Assembly (NCBI RefSeq): GCF_004827385.1
Contig: NZ_SRXN01000016.1
Coordinates: forward strand, 1 to 64,000
Reading direction: 5' to 3'
Source of the DNA: Ensifer sp. MPMI2T
GTDB taxonomy: Bacteria; Pseudomonadota; Alphaproteobacteria; Rhizobiales; Rhizobiaceae
Length of the DNA: 64,000 nucleotides
The notes under the pieces were generated by a model. The model saw only the letters and a list, made by a program, of their open reading frames with translations, ran no database searches and was not told the origin of the DNA. Below, piece after piece: positions 16,530 to 25,946 of this stretch (its first letter is position 1; each line of letters opens with the position of its first letter). A program made the translations under genes and the position numbers.

Positions 16530-17864
16530 CTAACGCCCGCCTGCTGAGGTCACGCGCCAGATCGCGTTGCCGACATCATCCGCGACCAGCAGGGCGCCTT
16601 TCTTGTCGATCGCCACGCCGACCGGACGACCCAAGGCCTTGTCGTCTTTGTCGATGAAGCCGGTCAGGACGTCCTTTGGCGGGCCGGCGGGCTTGCCGTC
16701 CCGGAAGGGCACAAAGATCACCTTGTAGCCGCTGCGCACGCTGCGGTTCCACGAGCCGTGCTGGCCGACGAAGGCGCCGTTGCGATAGTCCGGCCCGAGC
16801 CGCGCACCGTTGGCGAATGTCAGCCCCAGCGAGGCGGTGTGGGCGCCGAGCGCATAATCGGGCTTGATCGCCTTCTCGACGAGGTCAGGGCGCGGCGGCT
16901 TGACGCGCTCGTCGACGTTCTGGCCGAAATAGCTGTAGGGCCAGCCGTAGAAGCCGCCATCGCGTACGGAAGTCATGTAGTCCGGCACGAGATCGTCGCC
17001 GAGTTCGTCGCGCTCGTTAACGGCGACCCAGAGCCTGCCATCGTCTGGATTCCAGGAAAGGCCGTTCGGGTTCCTCAGACCCGACGCGAAGACCCGTGTC
17101 CGACGGGTCGCCCGGTCAACCTCCAGAACGGCGGCGCGGTTTTGCTCCGCCTCGATGCCGTTCTCGCCAACATTACTGTTCGACCCGACAGTAACGTAGA
17201 GCTTGCGCCCGTCGCGGCTGGCAATCACGTCTTTTGTCCAGTGATGATTGAGGTTCCCCGCCGGCAAATCGACGATCTTCTGGGGAGCCGCGGTCATACG
17301 CGTCAGGCCATCGGAATAGGGGAAGGCGACGAGAGCGTCGGTGTTGGCGACGTAGAGCTTGCCGTTCGAGAGCGTCATGCCGAAGGGCGAGTTTAAGCCT
17401 TCGATGAAGGTACTGCGCTTATCGGCGACACCATCTCCATTGGTATCACGCAAGAGGGTGATGCGATTGGCGCTCTCGGTGGCGGCACCGGCGCGCTTCT
17501 GGGCCTGATCCATGAAGATCTTCTTGATGCCGAGACCTTCGTCATGCTTGGCGGGAGCGTTGCTTTCGGCGACCAGCACGTCGCCGTTCGGCAGCACATG
17601 CAGCCAGCGGGGATGATCGAGATCCCCCGCAAAGGCGTTCACCGCCAATCCGCTTGCCGCCTTCGGTTTGGCGCCATTTGGCCAGCCCTTGGCTTCGGCG
17701 ATGTTGACCGTCGGGATCAGCGTGCGACTGGGCGCCGGCAGCTTCGGATCGGGGCCATAGCCGCCGCTTTGCTCCGCAGGTCCTTGTGCCGAAACGCCGG
17801 CGCAAGCCGCGGCAAGCGCACCGGTGAGGACGGTAGCAACTATTGCAAGCAAACCTGTCTTCAT
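16530..17864 (-). CDS. PQQ-dependent sugar/sorbosone dehydrogenase-like beta-propeller
   Basis: 444 aa. The N-terminal signal peptide includes AAAC (residues 18-21), so it may be a lipoprotein; a Sec cleavage after VSA is the alternative. The six-bladed propeller shows the sorbosone-dehydrogenase pattern: [32 protein letters not shown] (a calcium-type loop), [43 protein letters not shown] and [11 protein letters not shown]. Such proteins oxidise sugars or aldoses with PQQ in the periplasm and feed electrons to the respiratory chain. No PQQ biosynthesis gene is in the window. The start has no strong alternative. Confidence 0.88.
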   Translation of the reverse strand: MKTGLLAIVATVLTGALAAACAGVSAQGPAEQSGGYGPDPKLPAPSRTLIPTVNIAEAKGWPNGAKPKAASGLAVNAFAGDLDHPRWLHVLPNGDVLVAESNAPAKHDEGLGIKKIFMDQAQKRAGAATESANRITLLRDTNGDGVADKRSTFIEGLNSPFGMTLSNGKLYVANTDALVAFPYSDGLTRMTAAPQKIVDLPAGNLNHHWTKDVIASRDGRKLYVTVGSNSNVGENGIEAEQNRAAVLEVDRATRRTRVFASGLRNPNGLSWNPDDGRLWVAVNERDELGDDLVPDYMTSVRDGGFYGWPYSYFGQNVDERVKPPRPDLVEKAIKPDYALGAHTASLGLTFANGARLGPDYRNGAFVGQHGSWNRSVRSGYKVIFVPFRDGKPAGPPKDVLTGFIDKDDKALGRPVGVAIDKKGALLVADDVGNAIWRVTSAGGR

Positions 17865-18050
17865 CTTGCATCCTTCTAGCAGAAATGCCTCGTGCCCCTA
17901 CACAAGACTTCGATCCGCTCCAGATTATTTCTCGTGCGCTCCTAACACGGGCGTCCGACCATCGTTCCCCTGCAATTTTTGCTTGGGGCGACATAGAGGA
18001 GTATTCTGTAACACTTAGGCCAAGAAAGCCTATGTTTTCGGGAGGAAAAG

Positions 18051-19193
18051 ATGAAGCGTAGAACCCAGTTTGGGGGGAGGACGTCGCGTCGCAAATTCCT
18101 TAGCGGCGCAGCAATGGCCGGGGCGGCGATGGTCGCTGCACCGAGTGTCGTCAAGGCACAGGGGCCGGTGAACATGCGCTGGCAGAGCACCTGGCCTTCG
18201 AAGGACATCTTTCACGAATTCGCACAAGACTTTGCCAAGAAGGTCAACGACATGACCGGCGGGGACCTCAAGATCGAGGTGCTGCCGGCGGGAGCCGTGG
18301 TGCCGGCCTTCGGACTGCTCGATGCCGTCTCGCAAGGGACGCTCGACGGCGGCCATGGCGTGGTCGTCTACCATTACGGCAAACAGACGGCGCTGGCGCT
18401 GTGGGGCTCGGGGCCGGGCTTCGCCATGGATGCCAACATGCTGCTTGCCTGGCACAAATACGGTGGCGGCAAGGAACTGCTCGCAAAGCTTTATGAATCG
18501 ATCGGCGCCAATGTCGTCTCGTTCCTCTATGGGCCGATGCCGACGCAACCGCTCGGCTGGTTCAAGAAGCCGGTCGCGAAGGAGGATGATCTCCAGGGCC
18601 TGAAATTCCGCACGGTCGGCATTTCGATCGACGTCTTCACCGCGCTCGGCGCGGCTGTCAACGCGTTGCCGGGCGGAGAGATCGTTGCGGCGCTTGATCG
18701 CGGCCTGCTCGATGCGGCCGAGTTCAACAATGCCTCGTCCGACCGGGTGCTCGGTTTCCCGGACGTTTCCAAGATCTGCATGCTGCAGAGCTATCATCAG
18801 AATGCCGAGCAGTTCGAGGTCATGTTCAACAAGCCGAAATTCGACGCGCTGCCCGACCAGATGAAGGCGATCATCTCCAACGCCGTGGAGGCCGCCTCGC
18901 AGGACATGCACTGGAAGGCCATCGACCGTTACTCGCGCGATTACCAGGAAATGCAGACCACCGATAAGGTGAAGTTCTACAAGACGCCGGATGCGATCCT
19001 CAAGAGACAGCTGGAGGTCTACGACGAGGTCGTGAAGAAGAAGGCTGCGGAGAACCCGTTGTTCAAGGAGGTCATCCAGTCCCAGATTGCCTTTGCCGAG
19101 CGGGCAACACGATGGGAACAGGACACCGTCGTCGGCCGGCGGCTGGTCTTCGATCATTACTTCGGCCAGGACGGCGTGGCTAAGGAGCTCTAG
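18051..19193 (+). CDS. TRAP transporter solute-binding protein (TakP/DctP family)
   Basis: 380 aa with a Tat signal: TSRRKFLSGAAMAGAAMVAAP, cleavage predicted after VKA near residue 36. The mature part carries the DctP fold (MRWQSTWPSKDIFHEFAQDFAKKV, LKFRTVGISIDVFTALGAAV with the conserved carboxylate-binding Arg, LPGGEIVAALDRGLLDAAE). Similarity to TakP, an alpha-keto acid binder, is suggested by the PMPTQPLGWF and DAAEFNNASSD segments. It scavenges an organic acid for the permease pair downstream. GGGAGGAAAAG precedes the ATG. A strong hairpin and a repeat lie between it and the permease genes. Confidence 0.9.
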   Translation: MKRRTQFGGRTSRRKFLSGAAMAGAAMVAAPSVVKAQGPVNMRWQSTWPSKDIFHEFAQDFAKKVNDMTGGDLKIEVLPAGAVVPAFGLLDAVSQGTLDGGHGVVVYHYGKQTALALWGSGPGFAMDANMLLAWHKYGGGKELLAKLYESIGANVVSFLYGPMPTQPLGWFKKPVAKEDDLQGLKFRTVGISIDVFTALGAAVNALPGGEIVAALDRGLLDAAEFNNASSDRVLGFPDVSKICMLQSYHQNAEQFEVMFNKPKFDALPDQMKAIISNAVEAASQDMHWKAIDRYSRDYQEMQTTDKVKFYKTPDAILKRQLEVYDEVVKKKAAENPLFKEVIQSQIAFAERATRWEQDTVVGRRLVFDHYFGQDGVAKEL

Positions 19194-19195
19194 AG

Positions 19196-19284
19196 CATCC
19201 CACTTTCAAGTGGCATGATTGAAAGCGGATAAGATGCACGAGAGCGTCCTTTGTCCGTCGATTTGAACGCACGGCGCTCTAGCT
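19196..19284. repeat. Diverged RIME-like repeat
   Basis: gagcatcccactttcaagtg...gagagcgtcctttgtccgtc...cacggcgctctag. It keeps the outer gagcgtcctttg/ggcgctcta palindrome of the RIME second module. Inserted in the TRAP operon just after the binding-protein gene. Confidence 0.5.
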
Positions 19285-19290
19285 CGAAAA

Positions 19291-19316
19291 GGCCCTGGGC
19301 CGCCTGGCCCAGGGCC
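19291..19316 (+). terminator. Strong hairpin between TRAP binding protein and permease
   Basis: Perfect 11-bp arms ggccctgggcc and ggcccagggcc around a gcct loop, without a following T-run. Its position suits partial termination or 3'-end protection, giving more binding protein than permease. Confidence 0.6.
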
Positions 19317-19397
19317 GCAAACGTCACCGATTGCAATAAGATAGAGCGGTGATGCGGCCGCGGCCGCGTCTGCCGCCGCCGGTGGGAGGCGCGGGGG

Positions 19398-20066
19398 GTG
19401 AACGTTCAGCATTTTCTCCTGAGGGTCGATGCGATCAGCGTCTGGATCGGGAAGGCCGCCGCCTGGCTGATTATCGGCCTGATGACGCTCGTCTGCGTCG
19501 AGGTCTTCAAGCGCTACATCCTCAACATGCCGACGGCATGGATCTTCGACGCCAGCAACATGTTTTATGGCACGCTGTTCATGCTTGCCGGCGCCTATGC
19601 GCTGGCGCAGAACGCCCATGTGCGCGGCGATTTCCTCTACAGTTCGCTTAAGCCCCGGACGCAGGCGGCGCTCGACCTTCTGCTCTACATTCTGTTCTTC
19701 CTGCCCGGCGTCGCTGCCCTAGTCTATGCCGGCTACGACTATGCGGCGCTGTCCTGGCGGATCGGCGAGCATTCGACCGTGACGGCAGAAGGCCCGCCGA
19801 TCTACCACTTCAAGACGGTCATCCCGATCGCGGGCGCGCTGGTGATGCTGCAGGGACTCGCGGAGATCGTTCGCTGCGTCCTGTGCCTAAGAACCGGGGA
19901 GTGGCCGGAGCGGCTGCGTGACGTCGAGGAGATCGACGTGGTCGCAGAGCAGCTCGCTCACAGCGAATATGTCGACGAGGAAGCCCGCGAGGCGGCGATC
20001 GAGCGGGCGCAGAACATCGAAAAGGCGGCCCGGCAACGGGGCATGGGGGGAGAGGCCGAACCGTGA
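19398..20066 (+). CDS. TRAP transporter small permease (DctQ-like)
   Basis: 222 aa from GTG. Four hydrophobic segments: about 18-38 (AAAWLIIGLMTLVCVEVFKRY), 52-70, 90-112 and 135-155. These are the DctQ topology, and GDFLYSSLKPRTQA is a family-like cytoplasmic loop. The C-terminal 60 residues are hydrophilic and acidic, longer than usual. It pairs with the large subunit whose GTG start overlaps this stop by four bases. A gaggcgcggggg stretch precedes the start. Confidence 0.88.
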   Translation: MNVQHFLLRVDAISVWIGKAAAWLIIGLMTLVCVEVFKRYILNMPTAWIFDASNMFYGTLFMLAGAYALAQNAHVRGDFLYSSLKPRTQAALDLLLYILFFLPGVAALVYAGYDYAALSWRIGEHSTVTAEGPPIYHFKTVIPIAGALVMLQGLAEIVRCVLCLRTGEWPERLRDVEEIDVVAEQLAHSEYVDEEAREAAIERAQNIEKAARQRGMGGEAEP

Positions 20067-21805
20067 GCGATCCATTCCTTGGACTGATGATGCTGATGCT
20101 CATCGTTGTCGTCATCATCATGGGCTTTCCGACCGCCTTCACGCTGATGGGCCTCGGCATGCTCTTCGGCTTCTACGCCTTCTACAATCCGGCCGAGCAC
20201 TGGATCGACAACCGCGTCTTCGACCTGATGGTACAGCGCACCTATGGGGCGATGACAAACGACGTGCTGATCTCGATCCCGCTGTTCGTGCTTATGGGCT
20301 ACGTGATGGAGCGCGGCGCGCTGGTCGACAAGATGTTCTACAGCATTCAGCTTTCTTTCCGACGGTTGCCGGCGTCGCTTGCCGTCGCGACGCTGATCGT
20401 CTGCACCTTTTGGGGCATCGCCAGCGGCCTCGTCGGCGCCGTGGTGGTGCTGATGGGTGTGATCGCCATGAACCCGATGCTGCGCGCCGGCTACGACGTC
20501 AAGCTCGCCTCGGGCGTGATCACCGCGGGCGGCACGCTCGGCATCCTGATCCCGCCATCGGTGATGATCATCGTTTATGCGGCGGTGGCGGGACAGTCCG
20601 TGGTCAAGCTCTATGCCGCGACGATGTTGCCCGGCTTCTTCCTGTCGTTCCTCTATCTCGCCTATATCCTCGGCTGGGCGGCGATCAATCCGAAGATCGC
20701 GCCGTCCTTGCCCGAGGAGCAGACACGGGTTCCGGTGGCCTCCTGGATGCGCAACCTGCAGGCGGCCTATTCGCCAAACATGCTGGCCGGGCTTTTCCGT
20801 GCGCTCGTCTCGCCGGCGAAGGCGCTGGCGCTGGAGGCGGGTGAGGGGCGGGTGACCTATTGGCGGCTCATCAAGAATTTCGGCGCGGCCCTCGTGCCCT
20901 TCTCGCTGACGGCCTTCACGCTGGCGCTCGTGTGGTGGTATGTCGTCATCCATCCGCAGGCCTCGGCCGAGGCAGAGGCGCCGGAGGGGCTGGAACAGCT
21001 CGGAGCGCCCGCCGCCGATGCGGGACCGGCGGCCGTCAATGGGCCGACGACCGCTTTCTATGTGTCCTTCGGCATCGCCGCCGCAATCGCGCTCGTTGTC
21101 CTCGCCCGCTACTATCGCAACATGGGCGCGGAGCGGCTTCAGGTGATGAAGATGCTCGTCTCCTCGGTCTTGCCGCTCGCCATCCTGACGGTCGTCGTGC
21201 TCGCCGTCATCCTGTTCGGCATCACGACCGCGACCGAGTCCGCAGCCGTCGGCGCCGCCGGCGCCTTCCTGCTTGCCTTCCAGGCGCGCACGCTCGACTG
21301 GAAACGCACGAAGGAGGCGGTGTTCCTGACGGCGAAGACCACGGCCATGGTGTGCTGGCTCTTCGTCGGTTCGGCGCTCTTCTCCGCCGTCTTCGCCATT
21401 CTCGGCGGGCAGGCGCTGATCGAGCAATGGGTGCTCGCGCTCAATCTCACACCCGTCCAGTTCATGATCCTGTCGCAGGCGATCATCTTCCTCCTCGGCT
21501 GGCCGCTCGAATGGACCGAGATCATCATCATCTTCGTGCCGATCTTCCTGCCGATGCTGAGGCACTTCGACATCGATCCGGTTCTCTGGGGCGTGCTTGT
21601 CTTCGTCAACCTGCAGGCGGCCTTCCTGTCGCCGCCGGTTGCGATGTCGGCCTACTACCTGAAGGGCGTCTCGCCGCCGCACGTCACCCTGAACCAGATC
21701 TTCGCCGGCATGATGCCCTACATGCTGATCGTCATCCTCTGCATGATCATCATGTATCTGTGGCCCGGCATGGCGCTCTGGCTTCCGGAATATCTCTACG
21801 GCTAG
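20063..21805 (+). CDS. TRAP transporter large permease (DctM-like), with central insertion
   Basis: 580 aa, longer than the usual 430 because of an insertion at about residues 225-370 holding a cytoplasmic stretch and two additional membrane helices separated by an acidic Ala/Glu-rich loop (EAEAPEGLEQLGAPAADAG). The core has IICGLVGAVVVLM-like and GTLGILIPPSVMIIVYA motifs (residues about 155-175) and a C-terminal SPPVAMSAYYLKG. It is the sodium-driven channel subunit of the TRAP importer encoded with the TakP-like binding protein. Long DctM proteins of this kind occur with keto-acid-type systems. Coupled to dctQ by a four-base overlap. Confidence 0.9.
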   Translation: MSDPFLGLMMLMLIVVVIIMGFPTAFTLMGLGMLFGFYAFYNPAEHWIDNRVFDLMVQRTYGAMTNDVLISIPLFVLMGYVMERGALVDKMFYSIQLSFRRLPASLAVATLIVCTFWGIASGLVGAVVVLMGVIAMNPMLRAGYDVKLASGVITAGGTLGILIPPSVMIIVYAAVAGQSVVKLYAATMLPGFFLSFLYLAYILGWAAINPKIAPSLPEEQTRVPVASWMRNLQAAYSPNMLAGLFRALVSPAKALALEAGEGRVTYWRLIKNFGAALVPFSLTAFTLALVWWYVVIHPQASAEAEAPEGLEQLGAPAADAGPAAVNGPTTAFYVSFGIAAAIALVVLARYYRNMGAERLQVMKMLVSSVLPLAILTVVVLAVILFGITTATESAAVGAAGAFLLAFQARTLDWKRTKEAVFLTAKTTAMVCWLFVGSALFSAVFAILGGQALIEQWVLALNLTPVQFMILSQAIIFLLGWPLEWTEIIIIFVPIFLPMLRHFDIDPVLWGVLVFVNLQAAFLSPPVAMSAYYLKGVSPPHVTLNQIFAGMMPYMLIVILCMIIMYLWPGMALWLPEYLYG

Positions 21806-21829
21806 GGATGACGGGCGAACAAAGCGTCC

Positions 21830-21893
21830 GCCAAGCCCATCACGCTACTGTCGTGTACCGTGGCGTCTGATAAGACGTGCGGCGATGTAGGGT
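21830..21893. repeat. Short intergenic repeat fragment
   Basis: gccaagcccatcacgctactgtcgtgtaccgtggcgtctgataagacgtgcggc. Related fragments with ctgtcgtgt..cgt occur at about 13757-13790 and 39473-39520. It ends in a RIME-like gcgtctgataagacg stem. Located after the TRAP operon. Confidence 0.5.
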
Positions 21894-21980
21894 GGCGTTT
21901 TCTGCGGATGTAACAGTAACGTACTTCATCTCTGTGACCCGGACTTCCTATCCTCTCCGACAAAAGGAAGGAGGGCGGCC

Positions 21981-22226
21981 GTGAGTATGATCGACATCTT
22001 TGCCTGGATCGTGCTGATCGTGCTGGTGTTGAGCACGGTCTTCGTGATCGTCTTCCTTGCCATGCTGCCGGGCATGATCGCGAAACGGCGCAACCATCCC
22101 TGGGCGGAGGCAGTCACGGTCGGCGGGTGGGTGACGCTGTTCTTCGGCTTTGTGTTCTGGCCGCTCGTGCTGATCTGGGCCTATGTCGATATTCCGCCTG
22201 CCGCCAAACAGGAGCGGCAGCCATGA
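21981..22226 (+). CDS. DUF3302 membrane protein (YiaW-like)
   Basis: 81 aa with two membrane helices (about 6-30 and 46-68) joined by PGMIAKRRNHPWAEAVTVGGW, the DUF3302 pattern. In enterobacteria yiaW (DUF3302) is paired with yiaV (HlyD family), and here the next gene is an HlyD homologue with an ATGA overlap. Role unknown; probably an accessory to the membrane-fusion partner. Strong aggaaggaggg site before GTG 21981; ATG at 21987 would also fit. Confidence 0.85.
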   Translation: MSMIDIFAWIVLIVLVLSTVFVIVFLAMLPGMIAKRRNHPWAEAVTVGGWVTLFFGFVFWPLVLIWAYVDIPPAAKQERQP

Positions 22227-23164
22227 TCATCGTCATCCTCAACGTCTATCTCGTTCTCCTGTTTTGTCTGGTGAAGTTCGGAATCATCCCATTCAACCTG
22301 TTCTGGAAGATCTCGCCGCTCCTGGTGCTGGTCCTGCTGCTGGTCGGCCTGTTCATCCCGATGAACTGGGGCGCGCCACAGGGCCCGGCGCTGGTCGTGC
22401 GCAATTCGGTCGGCATCGTGCCGAATGTCGCGGGCGAGGTCGTCGACGTTCCTGTGGCGGCGAACACCCCGCTCAAGGCCGGGGACGTCCTCTTCCGCAT
22501 CGATCCCGTGCCCTACCAGTCGAAGGTCGAAGCGCTTGAGGCGGAGTTGAAATTCCAGGAGCTGCGGCTGGCGCAGACGACGCAACTCGAGACGACCGGG
22601 GCCGGCCCGGCTTTCGACGTGCAACAGCGGCAGGCCGAGGTCGACGATCTGCGGGCTCAGATCACCAATGCCCGATGGGACCTTGACAAGACGACGGTCC
22701 GCGCGCCAGCCGACGGCTACGCGACGAATGTGGCGCTCAGGAAAGGCGCGCGCGTCTCCAACCTGCCGCTCTCGCCGGTGATGGCGTTCATCGACACGTC
22801 TGAAACCATCATTGGCGTCGAGATCCCGCAAATCGACGCGCGCTACATCGCGCCCGGGCAGCCGGTGGAGGTGACGTTCAAGTTCGCGCCGGGAGAGGTC
22901 TACACCGGCAAGGTCGAAAGCGTCCTGCAGGCTGTTGCCAGCGGGCAGACGCAGGTATCGGGAACGGCGGTTACGCCGACGGAGATCCAGAGCGCGCCCT
23001 TCGTCGTCCGGGTCCGGCTGGATGATCAGGATTTCGCCAACCGCCTGCCGGCCGGCGCCACCGGCGACGCGGCGATCTTCACCGATAGGGTCAAGGCCGC
23101 GCATGTGATCCGCCGCGTGCTGCTGCGGCAGATCGCGATCACGAACTATATCAACCCGTTCTGA
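22223..23164 (+). CDS. HlyD-family membrane-fusion protein (YiaV/YibH-like)
   Basis: 313 aa. Two N-terminal hydrophobic stretches (2-22 and 29-48), then the MFP plan: lipoyl half-motif GIVPNVAGEVVDVPVAANTPLKAGDVLFRID (about 64-94), an alpha-helical hairpin (95-160), second half-motif VRAPADGYATNVALRKGARV and a beta-barrel part. It bridges inner and outer membrane for an efflux partner, but no pump gene follows, as in the yiaW-yiaV type pair. The frame extends upstream in DUF3302, but the ATG at 22223 overlapping the preceding stop fits translational coupling. Confidence 0.88.
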   Translation: MIIVILNVYLVLLFCLVKFGIIPFNLFWKISPLLVLVLLLVGLFIPMNWGAPQGPALVVRNSVGIVPNVAGEVVDVPVAANTPLKAGDVLFRIDPVPYQSKVEALEAELKFQELRLAQTTQLETTGAGPAFDVQQRQAEVDDLRAQITNARWDLDKTTVRAPADGYATNVALRKGARVSNLPLSPVMAFIDTSETIIGVEIPQIDARYIAPGQPVEVTFKFAPGEVYTGKVESVLQAVASGQTQVSGTAVTPTEIQSAPFVVRVRLDDQDFANRLPAGATGDAAIFTDRVKAAHVIRRVLLRQIAITNYINPF

Positions 23165-23169
23165 TCCCA

Positions 23170-23271
23170 CTGCATATTTCCCTGAATCGTAGCTGATTTA
23201 AGGATAAAAATATGCAGCAATTCAAAGTGCTACAGCGTTCTTGCGCGTCTGATAACGCGCGCGGCACTGCA
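23170..23271 (+). repeat. RIME-like mosaic repeat, copy 2
   Basis: Same two-palindrome arrangement as copy 1 including agcaattcaaagtgctacag (23216-23235); the first stem has several substitutions (ctgcatatttccctga / ttaaggataaaaatatgcag). Confidence 0.85.
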
Positions 23272-23349
23272 ACGTATCCGCACATTCTTGCCTCACCTCA
23301 CGCCGTTGTGGTAGCTTGTCGCCTTTCCGCCCATGTGGGGAGAACGAAG

Positions 23350-23952
23350 ATGGCGCGGAGCATTTCGTATCTTCTTTGCGTTCCTGTACTTGGCGTCCTG
23401 CTTTCGGCCTCCGCTGCGGCTGGGCCGCTGCATGACGCGGCGAGGGACGGCGACGTCGGGCGGGTGAAGGAACTCATCGACCAGGGCGCCAAAGTGGCGG
23501 ACCCGGACGACTCCGGCGAGCCCGCTTTGCTGATCGCCGCGCTTGCCGGAAAGAGCGATGTCGTCGCACTTCTGCTGGAGCGGGGCAGCGATATCGAGAT
23601 CCGCAACAAGGGCGGGCTCACCGCGCTGCATGCGGCCGCCTATGGCGGAAATCTCGACACCGTCAAGCTGCTCGTAGAAAAGGGCGCGGCGGTCAACGAC
23701 GACAACAATTTCTACCGGATGACGCCGCTCCATGCGGCGGCCGAGGAGGGCCACGCCGACGTGGTCGCTTTTCTGCTCGCCAACAAGGCGGTGGTCGAAG
23801 CGAAGGAAAGAAACGGCTACACGCCTCTGACCCAGGCGGGGTGGCGGGAGCACTGGGATGCCGCGGGGCTGCTGCTCAAGGCGGGTGCCGTCTGCCAGGG
23901 CGCCGATCTCGTCGGCGAATGGCTCTACACCGAGTGCAGCAAGCGGAAATGA
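23350..23952 (+). CDS. Ankyrin-repeat protein, exported
   Basis: 200 aa with a signal peptide (1-24, ...SASAAAG). Four to five ankyrin repeats follow: PLHDAARDGDVGRVKELID, PALLIAALAGKSDVVALLLERG, TALHAAAYGGNLDTVKLLVEKG, TPLHAAAEEGHADVVAFLLANK and TPLTQAGWREHWDAAGLLLKAG. It ends with a short Cys-containing tail (QGADLVGEWLYTECSKRK). Likely a periplasmic protein-protein interaction scaffold; partner unknown. The ATG at 23350 has GGGGAGAA upstream; the longer open frame starting at 23212 lies within the RIME repeat and is rejected. The YHS-domain gene follows 39 bases later and may be co-transcribed. Confidence 0.87.
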   Translation: MARSISYLLCVPVLGVLLSASAAAGPLHDAARDGDVGRVKELIDQGAKVADPDDSGEPALLIAALAGKSDVVALLLERGSDIEIRNKGGLTALHAAAYGGNLDTVKLLVEKGAAVNDDNNFYRMTPLHAAAEEGHADVVAFLLANKAVVEAKERNGYTPLTQAGWREHWDAAGLLLKAGAVCQGADLVGEWLYTECSKRK

Positions 23953-23991
23953 CGCTCCGCGGGAAGCGGCGTCGGAATTCGGAGGACTGTC

Positions 23992-24528
23992 ATGAGGGAC
24001 ATTCAAGGCAAGAGTGGGCAACGCAAGCACGGGATGCGGATCGCTGTCGCGCTCGGTGCCGCGACCGTCCTCTTCTCCTTGGTCGGAGTTGCGAGCGCCG
24101 AAGACCTCGTAAACACCGGCTATTTCGGCGACGTCGCCATCAAGGGCTACGACCCGGTCGCCTATTTCACCGATAATAAGGCCGTCGAGGGCTCGGCGAA
24201 ATATTCGCACCGCTGGCTCGGCGCGACCTGGCATTTCGCCAGCGCCGAACATCGCGACCTTTTCATGCGCGAGCCCTCGAAATACGCCCCGCAATATGGC
24301 GGCTATTGCGCCGACGGTGTCTCCTTCGGGACGGTCACCACCAACATTGACCCGAAGGCGTGGCGCATCATCGACGGCAAGCTCTATATCAGCTACGACC
24401 CGGGTGCCGCCGACGGCTTCGAAAAGAACCCCAACAAGGTGGTCGACTCGCAGAAGCACTGGTCCGACGTGCAGCAGACGGTGGTCACCGAAAAGCTTCA
24501 GAAGAACTGGCAGGCGAGCGGCGAGTGA
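23992..24528 (+). CDS. YHS domain-containing exported protein
   Basis: 178 aa; signal peptide to about residue 37 (VGVASAED). The YHS domain (about 42-110) shows NTGYFGDVAIKGYDPVAYF and ATWHFASAEHRDLFMREPSKYAPQYGGYCADGV. The C-terminal part DPKAWRIIDGKLYISYDP matches the family of periplasmic YHS proteins thought to bind metal or haem-related groups. GGAGGACTGTC is placed before the ATG. Probably in one transcript with the ankyrin gene. Confidence 0.87.
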   Translation: MRDIQGKSGQRKHGMRIAVALGAATVLFSLVGVASAEDLVNTGYFGDVAIKGYDPVAYFTDNKAVEGSAKYSHRWLGATWHFASAEHRDLFMREPSKYAPQYGGYCADGVSFGTVTTNIDPKAWRIIDGKLYISYDPGAADGFEKNPNKVVDSQKHWSDVQQTVVTEKLQKNWQASGE

Positions 24529-24586
24529 GGCGCTGCGCCGCGGCCGCGACACGCCCGGTTCGCGGCCGCCCGTATTCGTTCTCCCC

Positions 24587-25822
24587 TTACGCGGGCTGTA
24601 GCGCCGGCTCGGCCTTGGCCTTGGGGAAGGGCCTGAAGGTCAAGGCGATAAGGAAGGCGCCGATCCCGATGCCCCAGGCACCGATATAGAGCCACCCGTA
24701 GCTGGCGAAGGTGTCGTAGATCAGGCCGCCGGCCAAGGGGCCGGTTGCCATGCCCAGGCTTCCGGCCATTGCCGTTCCGCCGATGACGGTGCCCATCATG
24801 CGCAGGGGAAAATTCTCGCGGGCGATCACGGCGTAGAGCGGCATGACGCCGGCGTAGATAAAGCCGAACACAGCCGCCACGGCATAAAACGCGCCGAGAT
24901 CGCGTACGAAAAAATACGCCAGTGCGCCGAACGCCTGCAGCAGCAGCCCTGAGACCAGAACGCGCTTGGCACCGAACCGGTCTCCGAAAAGACCGAAGAC
25001 GACGCGCCCGCCCATGCCTGCCAGCCCCTCCACGCTGTAGATCGAGACCGCTGCAATCATCGGGATGCCGCAGCTGATCGCGTAACTCACCGTGTGGAAG
25101 ATCGGGCCCGAGTGCGTGGCGCAACAAAAAAAGTTCGTCAGGAACAGGATGATGAACTGGGGCGACCTGATCGCCTGGCCGACGGACATGTCAGGCTGCT
25201 CTCCATCGGAGGAAGCGAGGGCATTTTGGCCTTCGAGAGCGGGCGGGCGGCGTACGAGCAGCGCGACCGGGATCATCACGGCCCCGGTAAAGGCGGCGAT
25301 GATCAGGAGGGACGTTCTCCAATCGTAGATGGTGACGAGCCAGGCCGCGAAGGGAGACATGGTCATGGGCGCCATTCCCATGCCGGCCGATACGAGAGAC
25401 ACCGCAAGGCTGCGCTGCGTGTCGAACCAGCCGGTCACGCAGGCCATCATCGGGGCAAAGATCGCGGCGGTAGCGCCACCGACAGCCAGCCCGAAAACGA
25501 GTTGAAACCCGATAAGCGAGGTCGCCTGGCTCGCCAGGGCGAGGGCTGCGGCCAGAACAGCTGAGCCGATCAATACGACAACGCGAGGGCCCCAGCGGTC
25601 CGACAGGGTACCCCAGATCATGCTTGCGAGCGCCATGGCGATAAACCCGATGGTCATGGCACTGGAAACGCCCGTGACGGACCAGCCGGTATCTTGGGAA
25701 ATGGGCCGGAGAAAAACCGGCAGCGAAAACATGGCTCCGATCGCAATGCAGCCCAACAGGCCACCGGCGGCAACAATCACCCAGCGATATGGACTTTGCG
25801 TCTGAATCTGCGCATTCGACAT
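24587..25822 (-). CDS. MFS transporter
   Basis: 411 aa with twelve predicted membrane helices. MFS loop motif A appears as GTLSDRWGPRVVV after helix 2 and again as VVFGLFGDRFGAKRVL in the second half. The family resembles the OxlT-like monocarboxylate/anion group (FFCCATHSGPIFHTVSYAISCG). Substrate unknown. The ATG at 25822 follows gaggt with seven-base spacing; a TTG at 25840 is a weaker alternative. Convergent with the YHS gene. Confidence 0.87.
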   Translation of the reverse strand: MSNAQIQTQSPYRWVIVAAGGLLGCIAIGAMFSLPVFLRPISQDTGWSVTGVSSAMTIGFIAMALASMIWGTLSDRWGPRVVVLIGSAVLAAALALASQATSLIGFQLVFGLAVGGATAAIFAPMMACVTGWFDTQRSLAVSLVSAGMGMAPMTMSPFAAWLVTIYDWRTSLLIIAAFTGAVMIPVALLVRRPPALEGQNALASSDGEQPDMSVGQAIRSPQFIILFLTNFFCCATHSGPIFHTVSYAISCGIPMIAAVSIYSVEGLAGMGGRVVFGLFGDRFGAKRVLVSGLLLQAFGALAYFFVRDLGAFYAVAAVFGFIYAGVMPLYAVIARENFPLRMMGTVIGGTAMAGSLGMATGPLAGGLIYDTFASYGWLYIGAWGIGIGAFLIALTFRPFPKAKAEPALQPA

Positions 25823-25946
25823 GGAAAGACCTCGTGGCAAAATTGGTGACGCCGCGCCTCGGAAGGGCGGCGTTTCTCAAAGACGAACGAGCTGCTTGAA
25901 AATCGACATGCCTCAAAAAGAATCTGTAGCTGGCGTCGCGCCAACC

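Noticed and set aside
19958-21682. Long minus-strand reading frame of 574 aa opposite the TRAP permease genes
   Set aside because: Composition is Arg/His/Asp-rich with no domain, and it mirrors the GC3 pattern of the two conserved TRAP genes on the plus strand.
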